64,000 nt of DNA. Origin: Chryseomonas sp014190935 (GTDB lineage Bacteria > Pseudomonadota > Gammaproteobacteria > Pseudomonadales > Pseudomonadaceae). The notes beneath the pieces are model-generated. The model had not been told where the DNA came from, did no database searches, and saw nothing but the letters and a program-made list of their open reading frames with translations. Of this stretch, positions 18,156-26,704 are shown one piece after another. Where the stretch lies: positions 806,001 to 870,000 of the forward strand of contig NZ_JACHVV010000003.1 in NCBI RefSeq assembly GCF_014190935.1. The letters run 5' to 3'. The translations under genes were made by a program, and so were the position numbers. Numbering within the stretch: the first letter of the stretch is position 1; each line of letters begins with the position of its first letter.

Positions 18156-18479
18156 ATGACCATGACGACCACCTATGCGGAAAAGGAGCCCGCCCGCACC
18201 GATGTCGACGCCCTGCCGGGTGTCACCCTGCTGGAGTTCGGCGCACCCTGGTGCGGCCACTGTCGTGCCGCCCAGTCACTGCTGGCTACGGCGCTCGCGG
18301 ACTATCCCGGTGTACGCCATCTCAAGATCGAGGATGGCCCCGGCCGCCGCCTGGGGCGCTCCTTTCGCGTCAAGCTCTGGCCCACGCTGGTCGTGGTCAA
18401 GGAGGGCCGGGAACTGGCGCGGCTGGTACGTCCGGCGACGGCGGCGGCCCTGCGCGAAGCCCTGGCCGAGGCGGACTGA
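18156..18479 (+). CDS. Thioredoxin-fold protein with CGHC active site
   Basis: The product is 107 residues. ATG 18156 has AGGAG seven bases upstream. The thioredoxin core is visible: VTLLEFGAPWCGHC with redox cysteines at 33 and 36, LKIEDGPGRRLGRSFRVKLWPTLVVV with the cis-Pro, and REALAEAD at the end. CGHC instead of CGPC gives a more oxidising couple, as in protein disulfide isomerases, but there is no signal peptide, so it acts in the cytoplasm. It stands alone ahead of the acyl-CoA dehydrogenase promoter. Confidence 0.87.
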   Translation: MTMTTTYAEKEPARTDVDALPGVTLLEFGAPWCGHCRAAQSLLATALADYPGVRHLKIEDGPGRRLGRSFRVKLWPTLVVVKEGRELARLVRPATAAALREALAEAD

Positions 18480-18507
18480 CCGGTCGCTCCGCTCGTCCTC
18501 GCCGCGC

Positions 18508-18551
18508 TTGACAAGGCCAGGCCTGGAACATTAGTTTCAAACGACTGTTTA
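18508..18551 (+). promoter_or_regulatory. Promoter and PsrA-like operator of the first acyl-CoA dehydrogenase
   Basis: A perfect -35 TTGACA (18508-18513) is followed after 18 bases by TAGTTT (18532-18537). Just downstream, at 18538-18551, is CAAACGACTGTTTA, which fits the PsrA half-site pattern [C/G]AAAC-N4-GTTT[G/C] except at the last base. PsrA represses beta-oxidation genes in P. aeruginosa until fatty acids bind it. The operator overlaps the expected transcription start, as for a repressor. Confidence 0.5.
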
Positions 18552-18625
18552 AACGCCCTGGCGACAGGTCCGCAGCGACGCTGCCGCCACCCTCGACAAC
18601 AAGCATTCGCAAAGAGGTAACAGTC

Positions 18626-20431
18626 ATGCCCGATTACAAAGCCCCCCTGCGGGACATCCGCTTCGTTCGCGACGAACTCCTGGGCTATGACGCGCACTAC
18701 CAGAGCCTGCCCGGGTGCGGTGACGCCACTCCCGACATGGTCTCCGCCATCCTCGAAGAAGGCGCCAAATTCTGCGAGCAGGTCCTGGCGCCGCTCAATC
18801 GCATCGGCGACCAGCAGGGCTGCACCTGGAGCGAAGACGGGGTGAAGACCCCCGATGGCTTCAAGGAAGCCTATGCCCAGTTCGTCGAGGGTGGCTGGCC
18901 GAGCCTGGCGCACAACCCGGCCCACGGTGGCCAGGGCCTGCCCGAGTCCCTTGGCATCTCCCTGTCGGAAATGGTCGGCCAGGCCAACTGGTCCTGGGGC
19001 ATGTACCCGGGCCTGTCCCACGGCGCCATGAACACCCTGGAGCAGCATGGCACCGACGAGCAGAAGCACACCTACCTCGAAAAGCTGGTGACCGGCGAAT
19101 GGACCGGCACCATGTGCCTGACCGAGCCCCACTGCGGTTCCGACCTGGGCATGCTGCGCACCAAGGCCGAGCCGCGCGCGGACGGCAGCTACGCCATCAC
19201 CGGTACCAAGATCTTCATCTCCGCCGGTGAACACGACATGGCCGAGAACATCGTCCACATTGTGCTGGCCCGCCTGCCCGACGCCCCCGCCGGTACCAAG
19301 GGCATCTCGCTGTTCATCGTGCCCAAGCGCCTGCCCGACGCCAGCGGCGCGGCCGGCGAGCGCAACGCCGTGCACTGCGGGTCCCTCGAACACAAGATGG
19401 GCATCCACGGCAACGCCACCTGCGTGATGAACTTCGACGGCGCCACCGGCTTCCTGATCGGCCCGCCGAATCGCGGTCTGAACTGCATGTTCACCTTCAT
19501 GAACTTCGCCCGCATCGGCACCGCCCTGCAGGGCCTGGCCCATGCCGAGGTGGCCTTCCAGGGCGGTCTGAAGTACGCCCGCGAGCGGCTGCAGATGCGT
19601 TCCCTGACCGGTCCCAAGGCGCCCGAGAAGCCCGCCGACCCCATCATCGTGCACCCCGACGTGCGCCGCATGCTGCTGACCATGAAGGCCTTCGCCGAGG
19701 GCAGCCGGGCGATGATCTACTACACCGCCAAGCTGGTGGACATCCTCAAGTACAGCCAGGACGAGGAGCAGAAGCAGCAGGTCGAGACCCAGATGGCCTT
19801 CCTCACCCCCATCGCCAAGGCCTTCATGACCGAGGTGGGTTTCGAAGCGGCGAGCCACGGCGTGCAGATCTATGGCGGCCACGGCTACATCGCCGAGTGG
19901 GGCATGGAGCAGAACCTGCGCGATGCCCGCATCGCCATGCTCTACGAAGGCACCACCGGCATCCAGGCCATCGACCTGCTGGGTCGCAAGGTGCTGATGA
20001 CCCAGGGTGAATCGCTCAAGGCCTTCACCAAGGTGGTGCACAAGTTCTGCCAGGCCAACGTCGAAAACGCCGAACTCAAGGCCTTCGTCGAGCCGCTGGC
20101 CAAGCTGAACAAGGAGTGGGGCGAGATCACCCTCAAGGTCGGCATGGCCGCCATGAAGGATCGCGAGGAGGTGGGTGCCGCCGCCGTCGACTACCTGATG
20201 TACTCCGGCTATGTCTGCCTGGCCTACTTCTGGGCCGACATGGCCCGGGTTGCGGCCGAGAAGCTGGCCGCCGGTACCGACGAGGCTGCCTTCTACCAGG
20301 CCAAGCTGGCCACCGCGCGCTTCTACTACGAGCGCCTGCTGCCCCGTACCCGCGCCCACGCCGAGGCGCTGCTGGCCGGCGCCGGCAGCCTGATGGCCCT
20401 GGCCGAGGAAGACTTCGCCCTCGGCTACTAA
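18626..20431 (+). CDS. Acyl-CoA dehydrogenase, large DmdC/FadE type, copy 1
   Basis: The product is 601 residues, the long form with a C-terminal extension. It oxidises acyl-CoA to trans-2-enoyl-CoA with FAD in fatty-acid beta-oxidation. It has the flavin-binding MCLTEPHCGSDLG and ITGTKIFISAGEHD, the acyl-binding middle domain, and the catalytic base Glu in MLYEGTTGIQAIDLLGRKVL. AGAGG precedes the ATG. It is followed by its own terminator and a closely related gene, matching the fadE1/fadE2 pair of P. aeruginosa. Chain-length preference cannot be read from the sequence. Confidence 0.93.
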   Translation: MPDYKAPLRDIRFVRDELLGYDAHYQSLPGCGDATPDMVSAILEEGAKFCEQVLAPLNRIGDQQGCTWSEDGVKTPDGFKEAYAQFVEGGWPSLAHNPAHGGQGLPESLGISLSEMVGQANWSWGMYPGLSHGAMNTLEQHGTDEQKHTYLEKLVTGEWTGTMCLTEPHCGSDLGMLRTKAEPRADGSYAITGTKIFISAGEHDMAENIVHIVLARLPDAPAGTKGISLFIVPKRLPDASGAAGERNAVHCGSLEHKMGIHGNATCVMNFDGATGFLIGPPNRGLNCMFTFMNFARIGTALQGLAHAEVAFQGGLKYARERLQMRSLTGPKAPEKPADPIIVHPDVRRMLLTMKAFAEGSRAMIYYTAKLVDILKYSQDEEQKQQVETQMAFLTPIAKAFMTEVGFEAASHGVQIYGGHGYIAEWGMEQNLRDARIAMLYEGTTGIQAIDLLGRKVLMTQGESLKAFTKVVHKFCQANVENAELKAFVEPLAKLNKEWGEITLKVGMAAMKDREEVGAAAVDYLMYSGYVCLAYFWADMARVAAEKLAAGTDEAAFYQAKLATARFYYERLLPRTRAHAEALLAGAGSLMALAEEDFALGY

Positions 20432-20450
20432 GCCGTCGCAGCTCCACTGA

Positions 20451-20480
20451 AAACCCCGCTCCGGCGGGGTTTTCGTCTTT
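20451..20480 (+). terminator. Terminator after the first acyl-CoA dehydrogenase
   Basis: AAACCCCGC pairs perfectly with GCGGGGTTT around TCCG, followed by CGTCTTTT. It separates the two paralogous dehydrogenase genes, so they are independent units. Confidence 0.8.
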
Positions 20481-20618
20481 TCGCGGCTGCGAAAAAACCA
20501 CCCGCTACAGACCTCCGATCGGCTGACCATTGGGTCAGATCATGAACCTATGTCTCCCTTCCGGTTCGGTCTTACACTCGAGTCATACCGACAAGAACAC
20601 CTTCCGAGGAGACTCGAC

Positions 20619-22388
20619 ATGGCCGACTACACCCCGCCGCTTCGCGATATCCGTTTCGTGCTGGATGCCGTCCTCAAGGTCAAGGACCGCTGGAGTCAGT
20701 GGCCCGCCCTGGCCGAGGTGGTGGACGGCGAGACCGCCGATGCCATCCTCGAAGAAGCCGGCAAGCTGTGCGCCCAGGAACTGGCGCCGCTCAATCGCAA
20801 TTCCGACGAAGAAGGCTGCCACTGGCAAGCCGGCGAGGTGACCACGCCCCAAGGCTTCCGCCAGGTCTACCAGGCCTTTGCCGAAGGCGGCTGGGTCGGG
20901 GTCGGTGGCGATCCCGAATACGGCGGCATGGGCATGCCCAAGGTGCTCACCGCCCAGGTCGAGGAAATGATGCACGCCAGCTGCCTGGCCTTCGGTCTCT
21001 ATCCGATGCTCAGCGCCGGCGCCTGCCTGGCCCTGCACGCCCATGGCAGCGAGGCGCTCAAGCAGGCCTATCTGCCCAATCTCTACAGCGGCCAGTGGGC
21101 CGGCTCCATGTGCCTGACCGAACCCCATGCCGGCACCGACCTGGGTCTGATCCGCACCCGCGCCGAACCTCAGGCCGATGGCAGCTACCGGGTCACCGGC
21201 ACCAAGATCTTCATCACCGCCGGCGAGCATGACCTCACCGAGAACATCATCCACCTGGTGCTGGCCAAGCTGCCCGATGCCCCGGCCGGCTCGCGGGGCA
21301 TCTCGCTGTTCCTGGTACCCAAGATCCTGGTGGACGAGGCGGGCGCCCTGGGCGCGCGCAACGCCGTGGCCTGTGGCTCCCTGGAACACAAGATGGGCAT
21401 CAAGGGCGCCGCTACCTGCGTGATGAACTTCGATGGCGCGGTGGGCTACCTGGTGGGCGAGGTCAACAAGGGCCTGGCTGCCATGTTCACCATGATGAAC
21501 TACGAGCGCCTGGGCGTCGGCATCCAGGGCCTGGGTTCGAGCGAGCGTTCCTACCAGAATGCCCTGGCCTATGCCCGCGAGCGCCTGCAGAGTCGTTCGC
21601 CGGCCGGCATCCAGCAGGCCGCCAAGAACGCCGATCCCATCATCGTCCATCCCGATGTGCGGCGCATGCTGCTGACCATGAAGGCCCTCAACGAAGGCGG
21701 CCGACTGTTCTCCAGCTATGTCGCCCTGCAACTCGATACCGCCAAGTACAGCCCCGAGCCCGTCGAGCGCGAACGCGCCGAAGCCCTGGTGGCGCTGTTG
21801 ACCCCGGTGGCCAAGGGCTTCCTGACCGATCTCGGCCTGGAACTCTGCGTCGCCGGTCAGCAGGTGTTCGGCGGCCATGGCTACATCCGCGAATGGGGCC
21901 AGGAGCAGCTGGTGCGCGACGTGCGCATCACCCAGATCTACGAAGGCACCAACGGCATCCAGGCCCTCGACCTGGTCGGCCGCAAGCTGGCCGGCAGTCG
22001 CGGTGCCCTCTACCGGCCCTTCAGCGAAGAGGTCCACGGCTATCTGAGCGGTCTGCCGGCGGACAACGAATTCGCCGCACCCCTGCGCCAGGCGCTGGAT
22101 CAGCTGGACGGCGCGACCGAGTGGCTGTTGCAGGCCGGCGCCAGCGACCCCCATGAGCTGGGGGCCGCCTCGGTGGACTACCTGCACCTGTTCGGCTATG
22201 TCGCCTACGGCTATCTCTGGGCCCGTGCGGCGGCCGCCGCGGCGGATCAGGAGGCGACCTTCGCCGAAGCCAAGCTGGCCACCGCGCGCTTCTATTTCGC
22301 CCGCCTGCTGCCGCGCACCCTGAGCCTGGCTGCAGCCGTGCGCAGTGGCGCCCAGCCGCTCTACGCCCTGGCCGAGGAGGCTTTCTAA
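20619..22388 (+). CDS. Acyl-CoA dehydrogenase, large DmdC/FadE type, copy 2
   Basis: The product is 589 residues from ATG 20619, which has CGAGGA nine bases upstream and begins MADYTPPLRDIRFV, matching the start of copy 1 (MPDYKAPLRDIRFV). Motifs are as in copy 1: MCLTEPHAGTDLG, VTGTKIFITAGEHD, and the catalytic Glu in QIYEGTNGIQALDLVGRKL. It catalyses the first step of beta-oxidation, presumably with a different acyl-chain preference. It has its own transcription unit between two terminators or regulatory elements. An Rsm-type RNA gene follows. Confidence 0.93.
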   Translation: MADYTPPLRDIRFVLDAVLKVKDRWSQWPALAEVVDGETADAILEEAGKLCAQELAPLNRNSDEEGCHWQAGEVTTPQGFRQVYQAFAEGGWVGVGGDPEYGGMGMPKVLTAQVEEMMHASCLAFGLYPMLSAGACLALHAHGSEALKQAYLPNLYSGQWAGSMCLTEPHAGTDLGLIRTRAEPQADGSYRVTGTKIFITAGEHDLTENIIHLVLAKLPDAPAGSRGISLFLVPKILVDEAGALGARNAVACGSLEHKMGIKGAATCVMNFDGAVGYLVGEVNKGLAAMFTMMNYERLGVGIQGLGSSERSYQNALAYARERLQSRSPAGIQQAAKNADPIIVHPDVRRMLLTMKALNEGGRLFSSYVALQLDTAKYSPEPVERERAEALVALLTPVAKGFLTDLGLELCVAGQQVFGGHGYIREWGQEQLVRDVRITQIYEGTNGIQALDLVGRKLAGSRGALYRPFSEEVHGYLSGLPADNEFAAPLRQALDQLDGATEWLLQAGASDPHELGAASVDYLHLFGYVAYGYLWARAAAAAADQEATFAEAKLATARFYFARLLPRTLSLAAAVRSGAQPLYALAEEAF

Positions 22389-22420
22389 GCTGTTGACCGA
22401 CAAGGTAAAAAGCCATGCCG

Positions 22421-22438
22421 TGTAAGCTTTGGCTTACA
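22421..22438 (+). promoter_or_regulatory. GacA upstream activating sequence
   Basis: TGTAAGCTTTGGCTTACA is a palindrome with seven-base arms and matches the GacA-box core TGTAAG-N6-CTTACA found ahead of rsmX, rsmY and rsmZ. Its centre is about 65 bases upstream of the likely start of the RNA. A -10-like TAATCT lies at 22483-22488. Confidence 0.85.
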
Positions 22439-22493
22439 TGACGTCGCCGCGATAAGCCATCGCCTACACCCGGATAGCTGCGTAATCTACACC

Positions 22494-22671
22494 CATCGGA
22501 TCGCGGTACAGGATGTACCCAGCGCTCCAGATGATTTCAAGGAAATGTGGCCAGGATGGCCCCCCGGCAAGGATGTCGGGCAGAGACTTACAGGGATAGA
22601 TGGCCAAGGATTGGCGGCCCGACAAGGATGTCGGGTTAAGTCTGCGAAACCCCGCTTCGGCGGGGTTTTTT
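22494..22671 (+). ncRNA. RsmX/Y/Z-family regulatory RNA that sequesters RsmA/CsrA
   Basis: This is about 178 nt; the 5' end is estimated from the -10 at 22483. Eight GGA motifs occur (about 22498, 22511, 22541, 22554, 22571, 22594, 22608, 22626). Several sit in the loops of perfect or near-perfect short stems: GGTAC-AGGAT-GTACC, GGCC-AGGAT-GGCC, CCCGGC-AAGGAT-GTCGGG and CCCGAC-AAGGAT-GTCGGG. That is the recognition form of RsmA/RsmE. It ends in a strong terminator, and a GacA box lies upstream. Once made under GacS/GacA control it would titrate RsmA and release translation of secretion and secondary-metabolism mRNAs. Which of RsmX, Y or Z it is cannot be decided here. Confidence 0.9.
22647..22671 (+). 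terminator. Terminator of the Rsm RNA
   Basis: AAACCCCGC pairs with GCGGGGTTT around TTCG, followed by a run of six T. Confidence 0.9.
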
Positions 22672-22747
22672 ATTGCCTGCCGGAACCTGATTCAGGCCCT
22701 GCCAGTCTTAGAGGCATCTTCTTGCCTGCCCTCTACTGGAGCCTGAA

Positions 22748-22906
22748 ATGGACCTCATCCGCCTGATCTTCGCCATCATCCTGCCGCCCGTGGGCGTCTT
22801 CCTCCAGGTCGGTTTCGGCGGCGCCTTCTGGCTCAACATCCTGCTGACGCTGCTGGGTTACATTCCGGGTATCATTCATGCCGTCTGGGTGATTGCCCGT
22901 CGCTGA
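22748..22906 (+). CDS. Pmp3/YqaE family small membrane protein (UPF0057)
   Basis: The product is 52 residues. ATG 22748 has GGAG six bases upstream. The sequence is almost entirely two membrane helices: the first begins MDLIRLIFAIILPPVGVFLQ with the conserved PPVGVF turn, and the second contains FWLNILLTLLGYIPGIIHA ahead of the basic end ARR. This is the proteolipid-3 signature seen in bacterial YqaE and plant/yeast Pmp3, which affect membrane potential and salt or cold tolerance. The bacterial role is poorly known. It lies just after the Rsm RNA terminator and is transcribed separately. Confidence 0.92.
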   Translation: MDLIRLIFAIILPPVGVFLQVGFGGAFWLNILLTLLGYIPGIIHAVWVIARR

Positions 22907-22917
22907 ACCAGCGGCCT

Positions 22918-22963
22918 GATCGCGGCCCGAATGCCGCGATCGCCTGGCTGACCCGAGGGTCAG
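22918..22963 (+). other. Two adjacent hairpins after the Pmp3-type gene
   Basis: GATCGCGGC pairs with GCCGCGATC (22918-22941), and CTGACCC with GGGTCAG (22948-22963). Neither is followed by T, so they may be a Rho-dependent or mRNA-stabilising end. They lie in the 264-base gap before the hybrid kinase. Confidence 0.45.
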
Positions 22964-23170
22964 CGCCGACCGGAGCGAAAGGGGCCAGAGGGCAAGACGC
23001 CTGCGCTAGGCGGTCGCGCCTCCCATGGTCCTGTTCGAGGCCTTTCGGCCAGCCGGTGTCGGTATCCTTGATCGACCGTCGGTTGCGCCGCGGTCAGTGA
23101 CGACACCCCTCCGCAGGCCGAGGCTTTGCCGTCGCCGACCGTTTTGTCCCGTACAAGGCTTTCAGACCCC

Positions 23171-26100
23171 ATGAATCGCGAGTCGCCCCTCGATCAGAAG
23201 CACTTCAGCCAGATCCTCAAGCGCAATCTTTCCCTGCCTCTGAGCATCGGTGTCTTCAGCGCGATCTTCTTTATCGCCATCATCTATTACTTGCTGAAGG
23301 TAACCCAGTGGGTCGAGCACACCGACCGCGTCATCAGCGAGGCCAACGCCAACTTCCGCCTGGTGGTCGATCTGGAAACCGGGATGCGCGGCTATCTGCT
23401 CAGCGGCAATACCGCGTTCCTGCAGCCCTATGAGCGCGCCCTGCCCAACGTCGAGCCGCAACTGGATGAGCTGAAGAATCTGGTCAGCGACAGCGCCGTG
23501 CAGATCCGCCGGCTGGAGCGGATCGAAGCGGTGCACCGCGAGTGGCGCCAATACGCCAGCCAGGTGATCGAGGCGCGCCGTACCGGGGGAGACTTCCAGA
23601 CCCCGCTGAGCGATGGCCAGGGCAAGAATCGCATCGACAGCATCCGCCGCGACTACACCGATTTCATCGCCTACGAAGAGCAGATGCGCGCCGAGCGGAC
23701 CGAGACGGCCAGCCGCATGACGGTGATCTTCGTCGCCGCCTTCCTCATCGTCAGCCTGCTGCTCTCGGGCATCATGGCCTTCTTCGGGCGCCGCGAACTC
23801 ATGCGGCTCTCCGCGACCTATACCCGACTGCTCGACCAGCAGGCCGAGCACACCGACAATCTGGAGCGGCAGAGCTGGTTCCGCTCCGGCCAGAATCAGC
23901 TGTCGGAAGCGGTCATCGGCCAGGCGACGCTGGCGCCGCTGGGGCAGAGCATCCTGCAATTCCTGGCGCGCTATCTCGGCGCCGCGGCCGGTGCCCTCTA
24001 TGTACGACTCGACGACGGCACCCTGGAGCGCGTCGCCGACTACGCCCTGGACGACGAGGGCCGTCGCCGTCGCCAGCGCCTGGCGCCGGGCGAGGGCCTG
24101 GCCGGGCAGGCCGTGCTGGACGGGCGCCTCGTGGCGCTCGACCAGTTGCCCCTCGACTACCTCAAGGTCAATTCGGCGCTGGGCGAGCGCCAGGCCAGCG
24201 CGGCGCTCATCGTGCCCATCGAGAACGATGGCCGGGTGAACGGCGTGGTCGAACTGGGCTTCCTGCGCGCCCTGCGGCCGCAGGACGAAGAACTGCTGAC
24301 CCTGATCGCTGATTCCATCGGCTCCTCGGTGGAAGCCGCGCGCTATCGCCAGCGGCTGCAGCAGGTGCTGGCGGAAACCCAGCAACTCAACGAAGAGCTG
24401 CAGGTACAGCAGGAAGAACTGCGCACCGCCAACGAAGAACTGGAAGAACAGTCCCAGGCGCTCAAGGAATCCCAGGTTCATCTGGAGCAGCAGCAGGCCG
24501 AACTGGAGCAGACCAACGAGCAGCTCTCCGAGCAGGCCCAGGAACTGCTGCAGCAGCGCGATGTGCTGGACGACCGCAACAACCGCCTCAACGAAGCCCA
24601 GCAGCTGCTGGAAGACCGGGCACGTGAACTGGAAAGGGCCAGCCAGTACAAGTCCGAATTCCTGGCGAACATGTCCCATGAATTGCGCACGCCGCTGAAC
24701 AGCTCGCTGATCCTCTCCAAGCTGCTGGCGGACAACCCGGCCGGCAACCTCAGCAGCGAGCAGGTGCGCTACGCCGAGTCGATCTATTCGGCGGGCAACG
24801 ACCTGCTGACGCTGATCAACGACATCCTCGACATCTCCAAGGTCGAGGCCGGCATGCTGGAGATCCGCCCGGAGCAGATGTCCGTGCGCCGCCTGGTGGA
24901 GGCCCTGAAGACCGCTTTCGAGCCGGTGGCCCAGAACAAGGGCGTCGCCTTCGTGGTGGAGCTGGATGCGCGGATGCCGCCGGCTTTCTTCAGCGATCGC
25001 CAGCGGGTCGAGCAGATCCTCAAGAATCTGCTGTCCAACGCCTTCAAGTTCACCGAGCACGGCCAGGTGACCCTGCGCCTGTCGCTGGAAGACGGCCAGC
25101 CCAGCTTCGCCGTGAGCGATACCGGCATCGGCATCGCCGCCGAGCAGCAAGAGCTGATCTTCGAGGCCTTCCGCCAGGCGGACGGCGCCATCACCCGTCG
25201 CTACGGCGGCACCGGCCTGGGGCTGTCGATCTCCCGCGACCTGGCGCTGCTGCTGGGTGGCACCTTGAGCGTCACCAGCCAGCCGGGCGAGGGCAGTACC
25301 TTCACCCTGCGCCTGCCGCTGGAGTACCAGGAAGCCGCCGCGCCCAGTCAGCCGGTCACGCCGATCATGGCGCAGACCGCCATGCCGACTGCGGCGCCCA
25401 CGCCCCTGCCGACCCTGGCCGCCACCCCGCGTCCATCCGCGCCACCGCCCATCACCGAGGCCGCGGCGCCGGTGGGGTCGGCCTTCGCCGATGACCGCGA
25501 CAGCTGGCCCTATCCGGATCGCCGGGTGCTGGTGATCGAGGACGAGGTGCCCTTCGCGCAGATCCTCTTCGATCTGGCCCACGAGCTGAAGTACAGCTGC
25601 CTGGTGGCCCATCGTGCCGAGGAAGGCTTCGCCGCGGCGCTGGAATACCGTCCCGACGCCATCCTGCTGGACATGGGCCTGCCGGATCATTCCGGTCTCA
25701 CGGTGCTGGAGCGACTCAAGGAAAATCCCCTGACCCGGCACATCCCGGTGCACGTGGTCTCGGCCTCGGATCGCATCGAGACGGCCATGCACATGGGCGC
25801 GGTCGGCTACGCCATCAAGCCCACCACCCGCGACGAACTGCGCGAGGCCTTCAATCGCCTGGAAGCCAAGTTCGCCGCCGGCATCAAGCGGGTGCTGCTG
25901 GTGGAAGACGACGCCCTGCAGCGCGACAGCATCGCCAAGCTGATCGGCGACGTGGACGTCGAGATCACCGCGGTGGAGATGGGCAGCCAGGCCCTGGAAC
26001 TGCTGCGCGACGAGGTCTACGACTGCATGGTCATCGACCTCAAGCTGCCCGACATGGAAGGCGGCGAACTGCTCCAGCGCATGGCCAGCGAAGACATCTG

Positions 26101-26701
26101 CTCCTTCCCGCCGGTGATCGTCTATACCGGACGCAGCCTGACCCGCGACGAAGAAGCGGCGCTGCTCAAGTATTCTCGTTCCATCATCATCAAGGGCGCG
26201 CGCTCGCCGGAGCGTCTGCTCGACGAGGTGACGCTGTTCCTGCACAAGATCGAGGCCGACATGCCGCTCGATCGCCAGCGCATGCTGGAAAGCGCCCGCA
26301 GCCGCGAAAAGGCCTTCGACGGCCGTACCCTGCTGCTGGTGGACGACGACGTGCGCAACATCTTCGCCCTCACCAGTGCCCTTGAGCAGAAGGGCGCCAA
26401 GGTGGAGATCGCCCGCAATGGCCTGGAGGCGCTGGAGAAGCTCGACAACAGCGACACCATCGACCTGGTGCTGATGGACATCATGATGCCGATGATGGAC
26501 GGCTACGAAGCCATGCGCGAGATCCGCAAGCGGCCGCACATGAAGAAGCTGCCGATCATCGCCATCACCGCCAAGGCCATGAAGGACGACCAGGAGCGCT
26601 GCCTCGCCGCCGGCGCCAGCGACTACCTGGCCAAGCCCATCGACCTGGACCGGCTGTTCTCGTTGATCCGCGTCTGGATGCCGTCGCTGGAGCGGCTGTA
26701 G
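23171..26701 (+). CDS. CHASE3-GAF hybrid sensor kinase with three receivers
   Basis: The product is 1176 residues. Order: TM1 (about 22-42), periplasmic CHASE3 (about 45-180; DLETGMRGYLLSG), TM2 (about 184-205), GAF (about 245-395), a Glu/Gln-rich coiled coil (about 395-490), HisKA with His503 in FLANMSHELRTPLNS, HATPase_c (Asn623; DTGIGI; GGTGLGLSI), a Pro/Ala linker (about 720-775), then receivers with Asp834, Asp956 and Asp1103. It autophosphorylates on a sensed cue and can pass phosphate internally. ATG 23171 is chosen over an upstream frame extension because the TM1 layout fits; AAGG lies 11 bases away. The cheR gene starts three bases after the stop, so the operon is coupled. The ligand is unknown. 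Confidence 0.92.
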   Translation: MNRESPLDQKHFSQILKRNLSLPLSIGVFSAIFFIAIIYYLLKVTQWVEHTDRVISEANANFRLVVDLETGMRGYLLSGNTAFLQPYERALPNVEPQLDELKNLVSDSAVQIRRLERIEAVHREWRQYASQVIEARRTGGDFQTPLSDGQGKNRIDSIRRDYTDFIAYEEQMRAERTETASRMTVIFVAAFLIVSLLLSGIMAFFGRRELMRLSATYTRLLDQQAEHTDNLERQSWFRSGQNQLSEAVIGQATLAPLGQSILQFLARYLGAAAGALYVRLDDGTLERVADYALDDEGRRRRQRLAPGEGLAGQAVLDGRLVALDQLPLDYLKVNSALGERQASAALIVPIENDGRVNGVVELGFLRALRPQDEELLTLIADSIGSSVEAARYRQRLQQVLAETQQLNEELQVQQEELRTANEELEEQSQALKESQVHLEQQQAELEQTNEQLSEQAQELLQQRDVLDDRNNRLNEAQQLLEDRARELERASQYKSEFLANMSHELRTPLNSSLILSKLLADNPAGNLSSEQVRYAESIYSAGNDLLTLINDILDISKVEAGMLEIRPEQMSVRRLVEALKTAFEPVAQNKGVAFVVELDARMPPAFFSDRQRVEQILKNLLSNAFKFTEHGQVTLRLSLEDGQPSFAVSDTGIGIAAEQQELIFEAFRQADGAITRRYGGTGLGLSISRDLALLLGGTLSVTSQPGEGSTFTLRLPLEYQEAAAPSQPVTPIMAQTAMPTAAPTPLPTLAATPRPSAPPPITEAAAPVGSAFADDRDSWPYPDRRVLVIEDEVPFAQILFDLAHELKYSCLVAHRAEEGFAAALEYRPDAILLDMGLPDHSGLTVLERLKENPLTRHIPVHVVSASDRIETAMHMGAVGYAIKPTTRDELREAFNRLEAKFAAGIKRVLLVEDDALQRDSIAKLIGDVDVEITAVEMGSQALELLRDEVYDCMVIDLKLPDMEGGELLQRMASEDICSFPPVIVYTGRSLTRDEEAALLKYSRSIIIKGARSPERLLDEVTLFLHKIEADMPLDRQRMLESARSREKAFDGRTLLLVDDDVRNIFALTSALEQKGAKVEIARNGLEALEKLDNSDTIDLVLMDIMMPMMDGYEAMREIRKRPHMKKLPIIAITAKAMKDDQERCLAAGASDYLAKPIDLDRLFSLIRVWMPSLERL

Positions 26702-26704
26702 GTC

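Noticed and set aside
18302..20530. A 742-codon minus-strand frame over the first acyl-CoA dehydrogenase
   Set aside because: Antisense shadow with low-complexity composition and no start signal. The plus-strand dehydrogenase is unmistakable.
22545..22766. A 73-codon frame over the Rsm RNA
   Set aside because: It crosses the hairpins and terminator of the RNA and the start of the Pmp3-type gene, and the translation resembles no protein. The RNA structure explains the bases better.
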